Below, one piece after another: positions 35,856 through 46,789 of a stretch of DNA of 64,000 nt. Origin of the DNA: Zygnema cylindricum (Eukaryota > Streptophyta > Zygnematophyceae > Zygnematales > Zygnemataceae); the NCBI GenBank assembly GCA_037447655.1, contig JBBHKE010001899.1, positions 76,583 through 140,582 of the forward strand. Direction: 5' to 3'. Within the stretch, counting starts at the first letter, position 1; every line of letters begins with the position of its first letter. The notes under the pieces are model-generated. The model was given only the letters and a program-made list of their open reading frames with translations, did no database searches and was not told the origin of the DNA. A program made the translations under genes and the position numbers.

Positions 35856-36937
35856 TGGTTGTATAAATCATCTATCATATCCTCGCAACAAATATCACAT
35901 AGTTCAGATGAATGACAATTTCCAAACCAGCTATATAAAGTGAATTAATCAAACGGAACAAAATAATAAGGTAATCACACAAAAGATTTAAGCTCGTTCA
36001 GAGAGAGGACCGGTAAAATATTAATTTTCTGTCTACCGGTTTCTGTATGTTAACCGGAAACAGTTGTGCTTGAAGCAGTTGCAGGGTAACAGAGGAGTAA
36101 CGTGGGTAGTTTAAAACTACGTAATTTTACACTTGAGACTTTTTAAGTAAAAAATTAAGATTAGTATGAATTTACACCTTGGTAAAGCTAGTCGATATTA
36201 AAGTTCGATGCGGTGAATGGACCAGTGAAAAAAAAAAAACACTAATACATAGCCTGTACTGTTCATTTACTTCCGTTATCAATACTTCCGTTATCAATAA
36301 GATCTAATGTGATTGCCCAGTATTTCATTTCTGAGTAAACAGGTGTGACAAATGGACTTGTTAGCGGTACTTTTTGTGTCAATGCCTTTCTTGATTCACC
36401 TTCAAAATAAGAGTAAATTTTGTTCACGTTCATATAACTACCAATGGGACTACCTTCACGTAAAAGAAATGGAAATACCAGACTCTACAATAGCCATCAA
36501 AGGAAGGAAAGTGCAGTAAATCTTACCGCATTAACCAACGATCTGAAACATGCATCAGACACATTTTAAATCCTCTTTTCCCATATTTGTTGTTGCCGTG
36601 TCACCCACTGCAAAAAATAAAAGAATCGCATACCAATACTCGACATCTAGATCATCTTCCAACCGTACTCATATATTCACTCAGCTAGCAAAGAATATTA
36701 AAGCATAAAAATATCAAAAAGGACACCACAAAGACCTCTTGCTATGGTCTACAAAGGTGTAGGGGTTCATATGACCCCTCGATCCTAATTTGAACTTTAA
36801 TGTATTTCACCTTGTCAAAGAATTCAAACTTTGATTGACCTCCTTTGGCGTAGATGATAGGAAACCGCTTACCTCTCTCTCAGGCAGGCTACACATAAAT
36901 TGTTCAAGGAAACTCTAGCGAGAGACGTACCAGCAAC
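35856..36937. other. AT-rich intergenic DNA
   Basis: Nothing recognised apart from short ACTTCCGTTATCAAT duplications near 36270-36298. Confidence 0.45.
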
Positions 36938-37043
36938 TCGAGCTGTCACGATGAACTCTTCACCGCTCTGTCTGTGCCTCCCACCTCACCCCGAGCTGTC
37001 ACGATGAACTCTTCACCGCTCTGTCTGTGCCTCCCACCTCACC
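36938..37043. repeat. Perfect tandem duplication of 53 bp
   Basis: Two adjacent copies of CGAGCTGTCACGATGAACTC...CTCCCACCTCACCC, at 36938-36990 and 36991-37043, with no differences that I can see. A recent duplication. Confidence 0.85.
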
Positions 37044-37440
37044 CGGCTTAAGTTTCACATGAAAACAAACCCCAATTCTATTTTCTTCCTTAATATATTT
37101 TTTACACTTTTTGTATTTTCCAATTCCACAAGCTTCTCCGCCCTACGGCACAGTCCATAATTGATTCCTCGCTCTACAAATTTTAACCGCTAGTTCGTTA
37201 AAATATCAGGATATAGATACCTTCAATACTACGACTGTGGGTGGTGGTTACACCCACACAGAAAAAATAAGTATATGTACCCGCCACTAACACGTGAGGG
37301 CTAGTGGCGCATTAGTTAGCACACTAGAGACTCTATTAAGAGGTCCCATATCTGAACCCTGGTCACTCACTTTTCCCTTTGTGTATATATACTTCCCTCT
37401 CAGTTCCCTTATCCCATGCCAAAGCCCGTATATAAGGGAA

Positions 37441-37975
37441 TCTAACATGGGAAAGATGGGAGTGGGAAAAGGAAAGAGGGGAGAAAGGAGGTCGAAAGAG
37501 AAGAGAATGAGAGAATAAAATGGAAAAGAGGGACAAGATGGGAATGGAGAGAGAGGAGAGGTGGAGATGGGAGAGAGGAGAGATGGTCGAGGGGAGAGTG
37601 GAGAAAGGATAGATGGGAGAGGAAAGTGCAAAAGGGGAAAGAGAAGACAGTGAGGGAGGAAAGGGGAGACAAAGGAGAAGGTGGAAAAGTCTGACGGGAG
37701 GATAGGAGAGAGGGATAAAGTGGGGTTGAAAGAGAGAGCATTGGAAACAAGAGGGAGAGGGAAGAGGAAAAATTAGGAGGGAATAAAGTAGAAGGGGAAA
37801 AAAGGGGAGATGGAGTAGAGGGAAAGATGGGAGGGGAAAAAAGAGTGAAGTTAACAAACAACGACAGGGAGAAGAGTGGAGGGAGATAAATACAGTGAGA
37901 GGGGAAAGTGAAAGAATGACCAACTCTACCCCTCTCTCATCTCAAAAGCAGTTGAGAGAGAGAGAAGAAACGGCA
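37441..37975. repeat. Purine tract of about 500 bp
   Basis: The plus strand is almost all A and G (GGGAGA, GGAAAG, GAGAGG motifs), with few pyrimidines. It lacks a fixed period. The long Pro/Ser/Leu frames on the opposite strand are by-products of composition. Confidence 0.85.
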
Positions 37976-40610
37976 AAAGACCGTTGAGAGTTTTGTAAAA
38001 CAAATTGTGGAGTTGTTGAAAATTAAAAACAATTAAACAACAAGTAAACCGTTAATGTTTAAACCGTTAATGTTTTTCAATACAATGTCTAAACACAACA
38101 GTGCTATATACACCTACATCGCTACGTGTTTACATGTCTAAACATTTTTTAAACAATTCGTCTTTCTTATTATACCGTTCTGTGTGTGTCCACATCTCCT
38201 ACTTTGCAAAGTGACGATGGAGCAAAACTATGACTTGGGAATTGCTTTTAGCATGCATATTTTTGGTTGTGGGCGAGCAGCTATGTCACCTGGTACAAAT
38301 AAGTACAACATTTGTGCAACTCCGGAGATTTTTAAATACCATTTTCACATCAATCAACATTAAACATAATGAACTGCAATTGTCATCCAACATCAAACAT
38401 CGAACATCGAAGATCAAATATTTATATCAGCGTGACAGATTTTCTACATTATAATCAAAATCTCCTCAAAATTTATGTTTATCATACAAAAACAATTTGC
38501 ATTTCTAAATGCGACAATTTCCATATCTTGTGTTCCCTTTCTGAAAACCTTGTGCGTATGCATTAAAAACAATGACTTGGACGAAATGAAACTATTATTG
38601 CCAACTACAAGGCAAAAAAACATATTAAAAAAAATGTTTCTAGTTCGATAGTAATTTAAAGAAAAATATATTGGTCCTTACAATGAGAGGATTTTATAGT
38701 AAATTTAGGATTTGGCTTATTAAAAATCTATACTTTTTGTGAAAATGAATTTGTAAAATTCGTGAACCGACACTGTTTTTGTTTCTATTATAATAAACTA
38801 AAGCAAGTCGACAAGTGTTTTTAACTTTAGACAGACAAAGAGATTTTATGGTTTTGAAAAGTTAAAAATTATGGAATGAAATTTCAGAAGTTGAGATTGA
38901 TTTAAGATCCAATTAACATTTTTGGACTCTCCTATTGGTTTTATTTTAAATCAGTTAAATTATTCTACAAAATTTCATCTTTTCGGTTCAACCTTTCCTA
39001 ATTTTTATAATGATGATCGAGGGATGCTGTCACGGTGGAAGAAGGAGATAAGCGGATATTTAATGTGGGTAGAGAGATTTGGAAGTGCAAAGCAGGATAG
39101 ACCTCCAGATTTTTCACAACTTTTTTCTGTTTGAACCAAAAAAGAGAAATGTCCATATCTCAAAGTATTCATAGAACGTCTCAATGATTATGTAAAAATG
39201 ATAATGAAGTTAATAGTGTTTTGCATGTAACATGATATGAAATCTAACGAAGAAAGTTTGAGGTTACATAAATGATGTCATTATAGGCTACGAGTTTACT
39301 TCTAAACTCGGGAGTCGCCGGACAAAAGTAAAGCTGAAGAATAGAAAAGTCTAAGAAGAGAAATTGTTACCTTTTAAAAGTTGGAATAGAATACCAGGAC
39401 ACTTTCAAAGTCAGAGCATATTGAACTACATCGAAGTATCAGTGACAAAAGAACGGCTCCCATATTTCGAGTTTCCAGGCTGATTTGGACCGTTAATTTG
39501 AGTGGGGAAAATACAAGTGATTAAGTGCCATGGCATATGTACCTTCTATGGAGAATGACCCATCTTCGTCGTATACCTAGCAGCATAGCAGCATCGGATA
39601 GTCACTGTGACAAAATAACCTCATCTGACACTTAGAACTAAACAGTTATAGAAGACTCCACATTGCGCCTTCAATTGTCAGTCTTTGCAGTCGCCAGAGA
39701 GCAGCTTAGCTTGCACAGAGCGGCTTAGGAACTAGATTCAATTTCGGTTAACCAGACAGGTGATTTTGTACTAGCAGCCTGCAAGATAGCAGCCACAAAT
39801 TTCAGCAATAAATTTTGGTAAGAACGTCGTTACTACCGGATTATATCTAGTCAGTGTTATGACTCTTTTGTATCTGCACTATGCCAGCCTAGGTACTTAG
39901 TTCATAAAATGTTGTTTTTCCGGGAGCCGTTTGCGAGCTTGAATTTGTTTTTTGAGTTATGTATTTCTTCTTCAGCTTGAATCTTCTGTATGTGGTTGAT
40001 TCTTGAGTTTTGAAATTATTTGCCAGTCACTCACTTCATCGTAATGTCAACTTCACGGTTCGGACAACAACAACAAGAAAAGCTACGCGTGCTGTTATTT
40101 CTATAAGACCGATCAATCACTTCGTTGCTGATTGCAGGAAAATGAAGTTTGACAAAAGAAATGGATCATATATCCATAAGTGCTTTAGAAGACGCAAATG
40201 TTGATGACGTAATAACAATATTGTAACTGCTGAAAAGTCTGAAACTTTTTGCTGTAACAATTTCCTCAGCTTTATCTAGCTCATTCAAGCTTCATTGAAG
40301 TTGCAGCATCATCATATCAGTATTTGCACGAGAATGAGACTAAACTAAATGACGTCAGCTCAAAGGATGTAATCCGGAGGAGAGACGTCAGAGAAAGACG
40401 GCATCGCTTGCAGTAGATGCTGCAGGAAACAAAAATCAGAAAGATCGTCCTGACTTCCAATTCATTTTATTGAATAAGTAAATATATTTAGTAAATATGT
40501 GTATTTTCTGGCCAATATTATAACTTGCGTTTTATATGGGCGTTTCCGCACTAACCTTTTTTAATACACCAAACCGAACTCTTCATGAAAGGCCTCCGAT
40601 AGCTTGACAA
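37976..40610. other. AT-rich intergenic DNA, nothing recognised
   Basis: Open frames are all shorter than 75 codons and without resemblance to known families. I see no repeat ends. Confidence 0.45.
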
Positions 40611-40884
40611 CATAGTTCAAAAGTAGGCGTTTTTATGGTAAGCCTTTGGTCGGCGCCTTTATCGTAAGTTATGTTATGGGTTTTTCATGTGATCTTCTTA
40701 GATCGCTACTTTGATTAGCGACCGTCCGATTGTCCGAATTTGACGGTGTAATTTTTTTTTTTGGGTCCGAATGTTTTAATTGGTCCGAATAGATCCAAAT
40801 ACAATATGGGTCTTAAGGTTATATTGTATGTTAAATTGTTTTGCATTCGATAGGCATATTGTATGGGCCTACTTTTTAACTATG
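40611..40884. mobile_element. hAT-type MITE, copy 2 (274 bp)
   Basis: Inverted ends CATAGTTCAAAAGTAGGC and CCTACTTTTTAACTATG, flanked by a perfect 8-bp direct duplication CTTGACAA (40603-40610 and 40885-40892). The interior matches copies 1 and 3 (GCTACTTTGATTAGCGACC, ACAATATGGGTCTTAAGG, CATATTGTATGGGCC). Confidence 0.92.
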
Positions 40885-40892
40885 CTTGACAA

Positions 40893-41286
40893 TTAAAACA
40901 CTTTTCAGACAGTCAAAAGTGTTTAGCTCTATGATGGACCGTTGGATCCATTTCCTTGAGTCATAGAGTCAAAAGATAACCGCAGATTATTATGTCACGA
41001 TTGAAAATCGTCATAAAATTCGATGAGGAAAAGAACTTTGACTGCCCGAAAAAAGTTTGAACCCTCAAAACGATGGGTAGTGTAACAACAAGAGTTGTCC
41101 AAAGCCCTACATTTAGTGTGCGAAAAGATAAAGAAATGCTATATATAGTTCAGTCATATTAAACGCGTATTGTACGTGAAAAACCGTACAATACATAATG
41201 CGGGGGCAAGTGGGCAACTGATACACGGTTTCCTCACGTTTTCGCACTTTCGAAGTTGACGGGGAATGGGAAGGACAGCCTAAGAT
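40893..41286. other. Intergenic DNA between a MITE and the gag-only retrotransposon
   Basis: Nothing recognised. The last bases GTCAC (41287-41291) are the left target duplication of the retrotransposon. Confidence 0.45.
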
Positions 41287-41291
41287 GTCAC

Positions 41292-42304
41292 TGTTATCCA
41301 TAGCCTATTTCAGCCATGGATTACTCACGGAAACACCCACAGACTACCTCAAAAACAGTTGTGTTTCAGACAACACAAATTACTCCCAACTGAACAGAAT
41401 CACCTCAAACTGCACCAATACGCAGTATACCATATACACTATAAAATCTTAAAGTTACAGCTAAATCCACCAAGGAATCTAGAAGATATAGGCTCCAGAG
41501 TTTCACAAAAATAGCTGACAGCTTCACAAACTAACCACTTAGACTGCTCACAGAATCTTACAGAGATACTGGAATACAATGAAACTTCACACACATATAT
41601 ATTCTATATCATAGAATAACTCCACAAAGTTTCACATGAAAGCACCAAACAGAGTGATCACACCAACAGGTCAAAGATGCAGAAAACAGTTTGTCATTGC
41701 TTTGATAAACTTGACTGCGATACATAAAATAATCTAAGTCCTGCAAGTTATACTCAGAGTACGGAGGTATACCAGCCGTACTGTATCTACTCTAATAAAC
41801 TAATTAGTCAATAGGATTACTGTATCTACTCTAATAAACTAATTAGTCAATAGGACAAACCTCTGTTTTACAGAATTCTGTCAGAAACCAAGCTACCACT
41901 AAGCAACTACTAAGCTACCACTACCGTACAATCATCATTACTCGAGATCTATCCTAGCCATATTATCCGCAGCTGCGCTAGCTGTGCTGGCTGCGCTGAT
42001 TGCGCTTTTCCGTACGGATCATACAAATAGCCGCAGCTGTGTTGACTTAACTGCGTCGCAGCTACGCAGTACCGGCGGCGCCTATTCCAACATTCCGTTT
42101 ATTGTACATCGGATCGCTTCGCGATCCGCTGTCCATTTGTCACAGCTTGTTCTCACCACTCAATGAGTCTTTTACGTCACTTTAGTTATATCAATCCGTT
42201 TGCTCCCCCGATCCGTGAATCTATTCAAACCTCCATTTTAGATCCAATTAGCAGTTACGGGCAAACTGTCTTGTACGCACGAAACTGATTTTTCAAAAAC
42301 AACA
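41292..42304 (-). repeat. 3' LTR of the gag-only retrotransposon (1013 bp)
   Basis: Matches 44982-45983 and 51382-52373 throughout. Specific differences include a tandem duplication of CTGTATCTACTCTAATAAAC... (about 41778-41855) and a shorter GCTGCGCTGG array near 41970-42010. The outer end abuts the GTCAC target duplication. Confidence 0.92.
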
Positions 42305-43200
42305 CTCCCCCGAAAATTTAGTTTGTGCACCCATAAAAATATGCAGCGTTTAATGCTATGTTGCTACGCTGCGCTAGTTTGACGTTGCAGCCCAGTATGA
42401 ATACAAAGTGCAGCGTGTACTGCTATGCTGCGCTAGTTTGACATCGCAGTCCTAACTGTTGCTCCTTTTCACCTTTAACTTCCTCCTCATACCCTCATCT
42501 ACTGAGACTAAAGCTTTCACATTCTACACTCCCCTAAAGCTTTAGACTCATTAGTCCATGCTGTACGCAAATGTTTCCACTCTAATGGATAAACAAAAGA
42601 AATAAAAATAATATTTAAATATTCAAAATTCTGTATCAACCTCCACTGTTCATCATACAATAAATTTAGCAAAAAACACCACATCACCAGTGCTTTGCCG
42701 ACATCGCCATTGCTCCTGCTGCCCTGTGCCAATTCCCAGTCGCTTGTTGCCTTCTTGCAAAAAGTGTCCTGTAATAGCTCCCCTTACACCATAAATGCAT
42801 AACCCCTGAATGTTTAGTTGCTTGTACCTGGAATAAAATAATCAGCGTGTAAGTGTTATACGGCACCACTCCTTGTGCTGCGCCGCTATGTTGCGTCGCT
42901 GTTCGCGACGCGAACTTCTTCTGATGATTCTCCACTGCTTTCGCTGCGTTCTGCCATGTCTCCCGAAATTTTCGTTCCTGAACAAGTCATTGCTTCCACC
43001 ACCTCTTCGTCTTCAAAAATACATAACTAAATCTTTTTTTTTTTCTTTTCAACTAACTCAACAAGGAAGAATACAAATCTAAAGTCCAACCAAAAACAAA
43101 TAGAATGTCAAACAAAGTTGTCTTTATAAGACATGCCTGTAAAATAAGTTTTTCAAAACAAAGATTTCTCTAAATTCACATTCTTCAGAAATATCTTTCA
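42305..43200 (-). other. Non-coding internal region of the gag-only element
   Basis: Contains a second polypurine-like site CTAAAGCTTTAGGGGAG followed by TGTAGAA (minus strand, about 42525-42550). It matches the sequence just before the 3' LTR of the Copia element at 62367-64000, so a piece of that related element has been captured here. Two GCTATGxTGCGCTAGTTTGACxTxGCAG units lie near 42350-42450. No pol-like coding sequence is seen. Confidence 0.6.
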
Positions 43201-43205
43201 GAAAA

Positions 43206-43853
43206 TCATTTCTCCCGCTCTCTTTTCTTGATCACTTTCTGAGCATGTTTTCTTCTGCCCTTGATCCTTTGAATATTACATCTTCTTTTTGTTTTCTTCA
43301 TGATCTTTTGTCTTGTTTCAAAGTTTACATTTCTGTCACAATTTTCTACTAGTTTAAAGACACAAATACTAGTTTTCTGTTTCTCCTTTATGTTTTTCTT
43401 CATAGATTTGCGACTTCCATCAACTTCTTTCATCTGAGAAATTTTAATTTTGATTCTTCTTCTTTTCAGCTGCACTCTTTTATCTTTTGCATGTCTTTTT
43501 AGCTGCACTCTTTTAGCTTTTGCATTTCTATTACATTTTTCAATCCCACAAACTTCTTTTCTCACTCCAATTTTCTGAACAGTTTTTCTTTGTTTTTCTC
43601 CTAGTTCACCAATTTTCATGGCCACCTTACTTCTAATTTTTGCTTTTAAGTGTCCATCTCTTCCCCCAACTCCTCTTGCTTTAGTTAACAAACTTTCTTG
43701 TAAGCAATTTTCACTCACAGATTTGTCATCTGATAAGGTCACAGAAATCGTGTCCTTCTCTCTTTCGTCCTTCACCACACTATCTTCGGTGACAAAACTC
43801 CTTCCACCAGTTTCCACATTATACACCTCATTCCTAATTCCAGTTTTCTTCAT
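43206..43853 (-). CDS. Lys/Arg-rich frame downstream of gag (215 codons)
   Basis: Begins 18 nt after the gag stop codon inside the gag-only element. The product would be very basic, about a third Lys plus Arg, and contains an internal duplication AKAKRVQLKRHAKDKRVQLK (near residues 110-130). I recognise no domain. It occupies the place where pol is expected, so it may be an accessory or nucleic-acid-binding extension of the gag region, or merely an open relic; nothing proves translation. Confidence 0.45.
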   Translation of the reverse strand: MKKTGIRNEVYNVETGGRSFVTEDSVVKDEREKDTISVTLSDDKSVSENCLQESLLTKARGVGGRDGHLKAKIRSKVAMKIGELGEKQRKTVQKIGVRKEVCGIEKCNRNAKAKRVQLKRHAKDKRVQLKRRRIKIKISQMKEVDGSRKSMKKNIKEKQKTSICVFKLVENCDRNVNFETRQKIMKKTKRRCNIQRIKGRRKHAQKVIKKREREK

Positions 43854-43870
43854 ATCTTCGCCCGGTCCTT

Positions 43871-45007
43871 CTAGAAAATTGGGTTTAGTTTATTAGTCTT
43901 TACGTTTAAGTATTTTTCCGCTTCCACTTCCAAGTGACCTTCACTTCCTCTAATTTCTCTTACTTCAAACAACTCTTCCTCCTGTAACTCTTTGTTACTC
44001 ACCAATCTGACGTCGGGAAAAGGGACAGACATTAAATCCTTTTCTGTCACCTCCTCCTTTACTCCATTTCGGACAGACATTAAATCCTTTTCTGTCACCT
44101 CCTCCTTTACTCCATTCCAAACACTATAGAAGGTCGGTAAATACATAAATTCGTCAACACACGGTGTATGCCTTTTGTCATTTGTCGAGTCTTGTCTCTC
44201 ACTCACGAAAGCACTTGATTCCTTTCTTGTTGGGGTTCGAACTTGTGTGTTGTCCCATCCATCTCTGAAATTCCCTGTAACACATGCACTTTTATACGAT
44301 GGACATACCCTGAAGGTATGTCCTAAATCATTACAGTAAAAACAATTCGTTAGCCGATCTCCGAACTCACTATTACCTTTAAATTTCTGAAACTGAGACT
44401 TAGATTCCTTTAAATTCCTTTCACTTGATAAAACCTTTCTATTTGCATCTTCATCTAGAATAACTCGTCTAGCTACAGTTATACTCCAATCATTTTTATC
44501 AATTAAAGTCAATCGATCTAGTGCACTCTTATATTCTTTAGGTAGACTTCTCATTAACAAGATAGCTTGTTGAGCATCTGTAAAGTTTCCCCCTGCCAAA
44601 TCATTTTCTGCAAATAAATCTTGTAAGTCAATACAGTGTTTCTCCATACTACCTCCTACATACTTGTGTTCAACTATTTTGGTAACACTACTAAGCCAAT
44701 GATATAAAGACGTCTTTGCATACATACATTCTAAGCTCTTCCATAATTCAGTTGCCCTTTTAAAACTTAGGTATGACATTACCAAATCCTCAGTCAAGGA
44801 GTTCTTGATAACCCTTAGACACTCATGATTTTTCCTTTTCCAGTCATTTGATGTTTCGGCCAAGGTACCGTCCACCACATCCATTAGCTCCATCATCTCG
44901 AAGTAGCTCTCAAGCCCACACTTCCAGTAGTGATATTTTGATCCATCAAATATTGGTAGCCATGGGTGTGGGCCCATAACCTGTTGTCCATAGCCTATTT
45001 CAGCCAT
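43871..45007 (-). CDS. gag: Retrotransposon gag polyprotein (UBN2-type, zinc knuckle), 378 codons
   Basis: Gag packages element RNA into virus-like particles. The N-terminal part shows the Copia gag pattern PIFDGSKYHYWKCGLESYF, with ATELWKSLECMY and LPKEYKSALDRL further on; residues about 213-226 are a CCHC zinc knuckle, CFYCNDLGHTFRVC. Near the end RNGVKEEVTEKDLMSV is a 16-residue tandem duplication. The first ATG (45007) lies inside the 5' LTR and the frame runs through the primer-binding site; an in-frame ATG at 44977-44975 lies within that site and is an alternative start. No frameshift or stop interrupts the frame, so it could be translated. Confidence 0.85.
   Translation of the reverse strand: MAEIGYGQQVMGPHPWLPIFDGSKYHYWKCGLESYFEMMELMDVVDGTLAETSNDWKRKNHECLRVIKNSLTEDLVMSYLSFKRATELWKSLECMYAKTSLYHWLSSVTKIVEHKYVGGSMEKHCIDLQDLFAENDLAGGNFTDAQQAILLMRSLPKEYKSALDRLTLIDKNDWSITVARRVILDEDANRKVLSSERNLKESKSQFQKFKGNSEFGDRLTNCFYCNDLGHTFRVCPSYKSACVTGNFRDGWDNTQVRTPTRKESSAFVSERQDSTNDKRHTPCVDEFMYLPTFYSVWNGVKEEVTEKDLMSVRNGVKEEVTEKDLMSVPFPDVRLVSNKELQEEELFEVREIRGSEGHLEVEAEKYLNVKTNKLNPIF
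44968..44981 (-). other. Primer-binding site for the anticodon arm of initiator tRNA-Met
   Basis: GGTTATGGGCCCAC on the minus strand starts directly after the LTR end CAACA. It is complementary over 14 nt to the anticodon stem-loop of plant initiator tRNA-Met (GTGGGCCCATAACC, from my knowledge of that tRNA) and not to a tRNA 3' end. This is the half-tRNA priming mode known from Drosophila copia and yeast Ty5. The same site is present next to the LTR at 51382. Confidence 0.8.
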
Positions 45008-45983
45008 GGATTACTCACGGAAACACCCACAGACTACCTCAAAAACAGCTGTGTTTCAGACAGCACAGATTACTCCAAACTGAACAGAATCACCTCAAAC
45101 TTCACCAATAGGCAGTATACCATATACACTATAAAATCCCAAAGTTATAGCTAAATCCACCAAGACATCTAGAAGATATAGGCTCCAGAGTTTCACAAAA
45201 ACAGCTGACAGCTTCACAAACTAACCACTTAGACTGCTCACAGAATCTTACAGAGATACTGGAATACAATGAAACTTCACACACATGTATATTCTATATT
45301 ATATAATAACTCCACAAAGTTTCACACGAAAGCACCAAACAGAGTGATCACACCAACAGGTCAAAGATACAGAAAGCAGTTTGCCATTGCTTTGATAAAC
45401 TTGATTGCAATACATAAAATAATCTAAGTCCTGCAAGTTATACTCAAAATACGGAGGCATACCAGCCGTACTGTATCTACTCTAATAACCTAACTAGTCA
45501 AAAGGACAAACCTCTGTTGTACAGAATATTTACACCGTACTCTTCGTATGTCATAAACCAAGCTACCACTAAGCAACTACTAAGCTACCACTACCGTACA
45601 ATCATCATTACTCGAGATCTATCCTAGTCATATTATCCGCAGTTGCGCTAGCTGCGCTGCTGCGCTGGCTGCGCAGGCTGCGCTGGCTGCGCTTGTCCGT
45701 ACGGATCATACAAATAGCCGCAGCTACGTTGACTTAACTGCGTCGCAGCTCCGCCGTACCGGCGGCGCCTATTCAGTTTATTTTACATCGGATCACTTCG
45801 CGATCCGCTGTCCATTTGTCACAGCTTGTTCACACCACTCAATGAGTCTTTTACGTCACTTTAGTTATATCAATCCGTTCGCTCCACCAATCCGTGAATC
45901 TATTCAAACCTCCATATTAGATCCAATTAGCAGTTACGGGCAAACTGTCTTGTACACACGAAACTGACTTTTCAAAAACAACA
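44982..45983 (-). repeat. 5' LTR of the gag-only retrotransposon (1002 bp)
   Basis: Begins at 45983 and ends at 44982 on the minus strand. It resembles the LTR at 51382-52373 more closely than its own partner at 41292, for example in the TATTTACACCGTACTCTTCG stretch and the longer GCTGCGCTGG array near 45650. The target duplication GTCAC follows at 45984. Confidence 0.92.
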
Positions 45984-46028
45984 GTCACGTGACAGGGCTA
46001 CAGGAAGCGACATGGAATGTACCAATTA

Positions 46029-46786
46029 GGGTGGAATTCCAGTAGGCCGTCTCAGTAAATGTACATAAAATTCTACTGGCAGCGTTCACTAGAAGACTAT
46101 TCCATTTTGTCGGGCCGGTAACAAATCTTCCTCAATTATGATTAGTGCCACGTAGGGTAGAGTCCAAATTTGAAAAACTTAAATAAAATCTTCAAACGGA
46201 AAGTCAGAACGAAATATCTGTGCGGCCAGAGGTAGTTAATGATTCGTACTTAAAGTTTGCGGCCAGATTTTTGATTTTGAAAATGGAAATCAAAATTTCG
46301 AAACGGAATGGCAAAAGACGCGGGAAACTTTAAAGGTCGAGGCAAACTTTGAATGTCGGTGGATGTCAGACGGAGCGTGCGAAAATTTTTTGGCTCACTT
46401 GCATCTAGCGTGGCAGGCGGCACATGGACAGTACGACGTAGGCACATGGCCTATACGACGTGTAGACCTGTGATCGCTTGTTCAAGCAAATACTTTTTTT
46501 CTTTTTCACGTGTACCAATGGTACACGTCTAGTATCATACAACTCTCCTCGCGAGGAGAGTATCGTGACACTGGATGATGTGCGTGATTGCTTCGCGGAT
46601 CTGAAAAAGTGGAATATCCAACAGCCAGGAATTACGCGAACATCATTGGAGCTTCCCGACGACAGCTTTCCAGAAACGATTTTCCTCTGACAAAAAATAA
46701 ATTAAGGTACGGAGTGGTACGAATATGTACAAACTTGTACGGCGTCCAGTAACGAACCACACTTTTCTTCTAATGGAATTCCACCC
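46029..46786. mobile_element. PIF/Harbinger-like non-autonomous element (758 bp)
   Basis: Inverted ends GGGTGGAATTCCAGTAG and CTAATGGAATTCCACCC (13 bp perfect, then one mismatch) with TTA directly repeated outside (46026-46028 and 46787-46789). A 3-bp TWA duplication and G-rich ends fit PIF/Harbinger. No transposase is present. A 70-codon plus frame at 46478-46690 inside has no recognised motif. Confidence 0.7.
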
Positions 46787-46789
46787 TTA

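Larger units (their letters stand above)
41292..45983 (-). mobile_element. Gag-only Copia-type LTR retrotransposon with intact target duplication
   Basis: Two direct repeats of about 1 kb, 41292-42304 and 44982-45983, bound an internal region of about 2.7 kb. On the minus strand the LTRs begin TGTTG and end CAACA/TAACA. GTCAC is duplicated outside (41287-41291 and 45984-45988). The primer-binding site is at 44968-44981, directly against the 5' LTR; a polypurine tract CGGGGGAG abuts the 3' LTR at 42305. Inside are a gag gene and a basic frame, but no protease, integrase, reverse transcriptase or RNase H. It therefore resembles the TR-GAG class of non-autonomous elements, moved by another element's pol. 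The LTRs differ by a 40-bp tandem duplication in the left one and by GCTGCGCTGG copy number, so the insertion is not very recent. Confidence 0.9.

Noticed and set aside
37363-37923. 186-codon Ser/Pro/Leu-rich minus frame resembling a membrane protein
   Set aside because: It is the complement of a purine tract; composition alone explains it.
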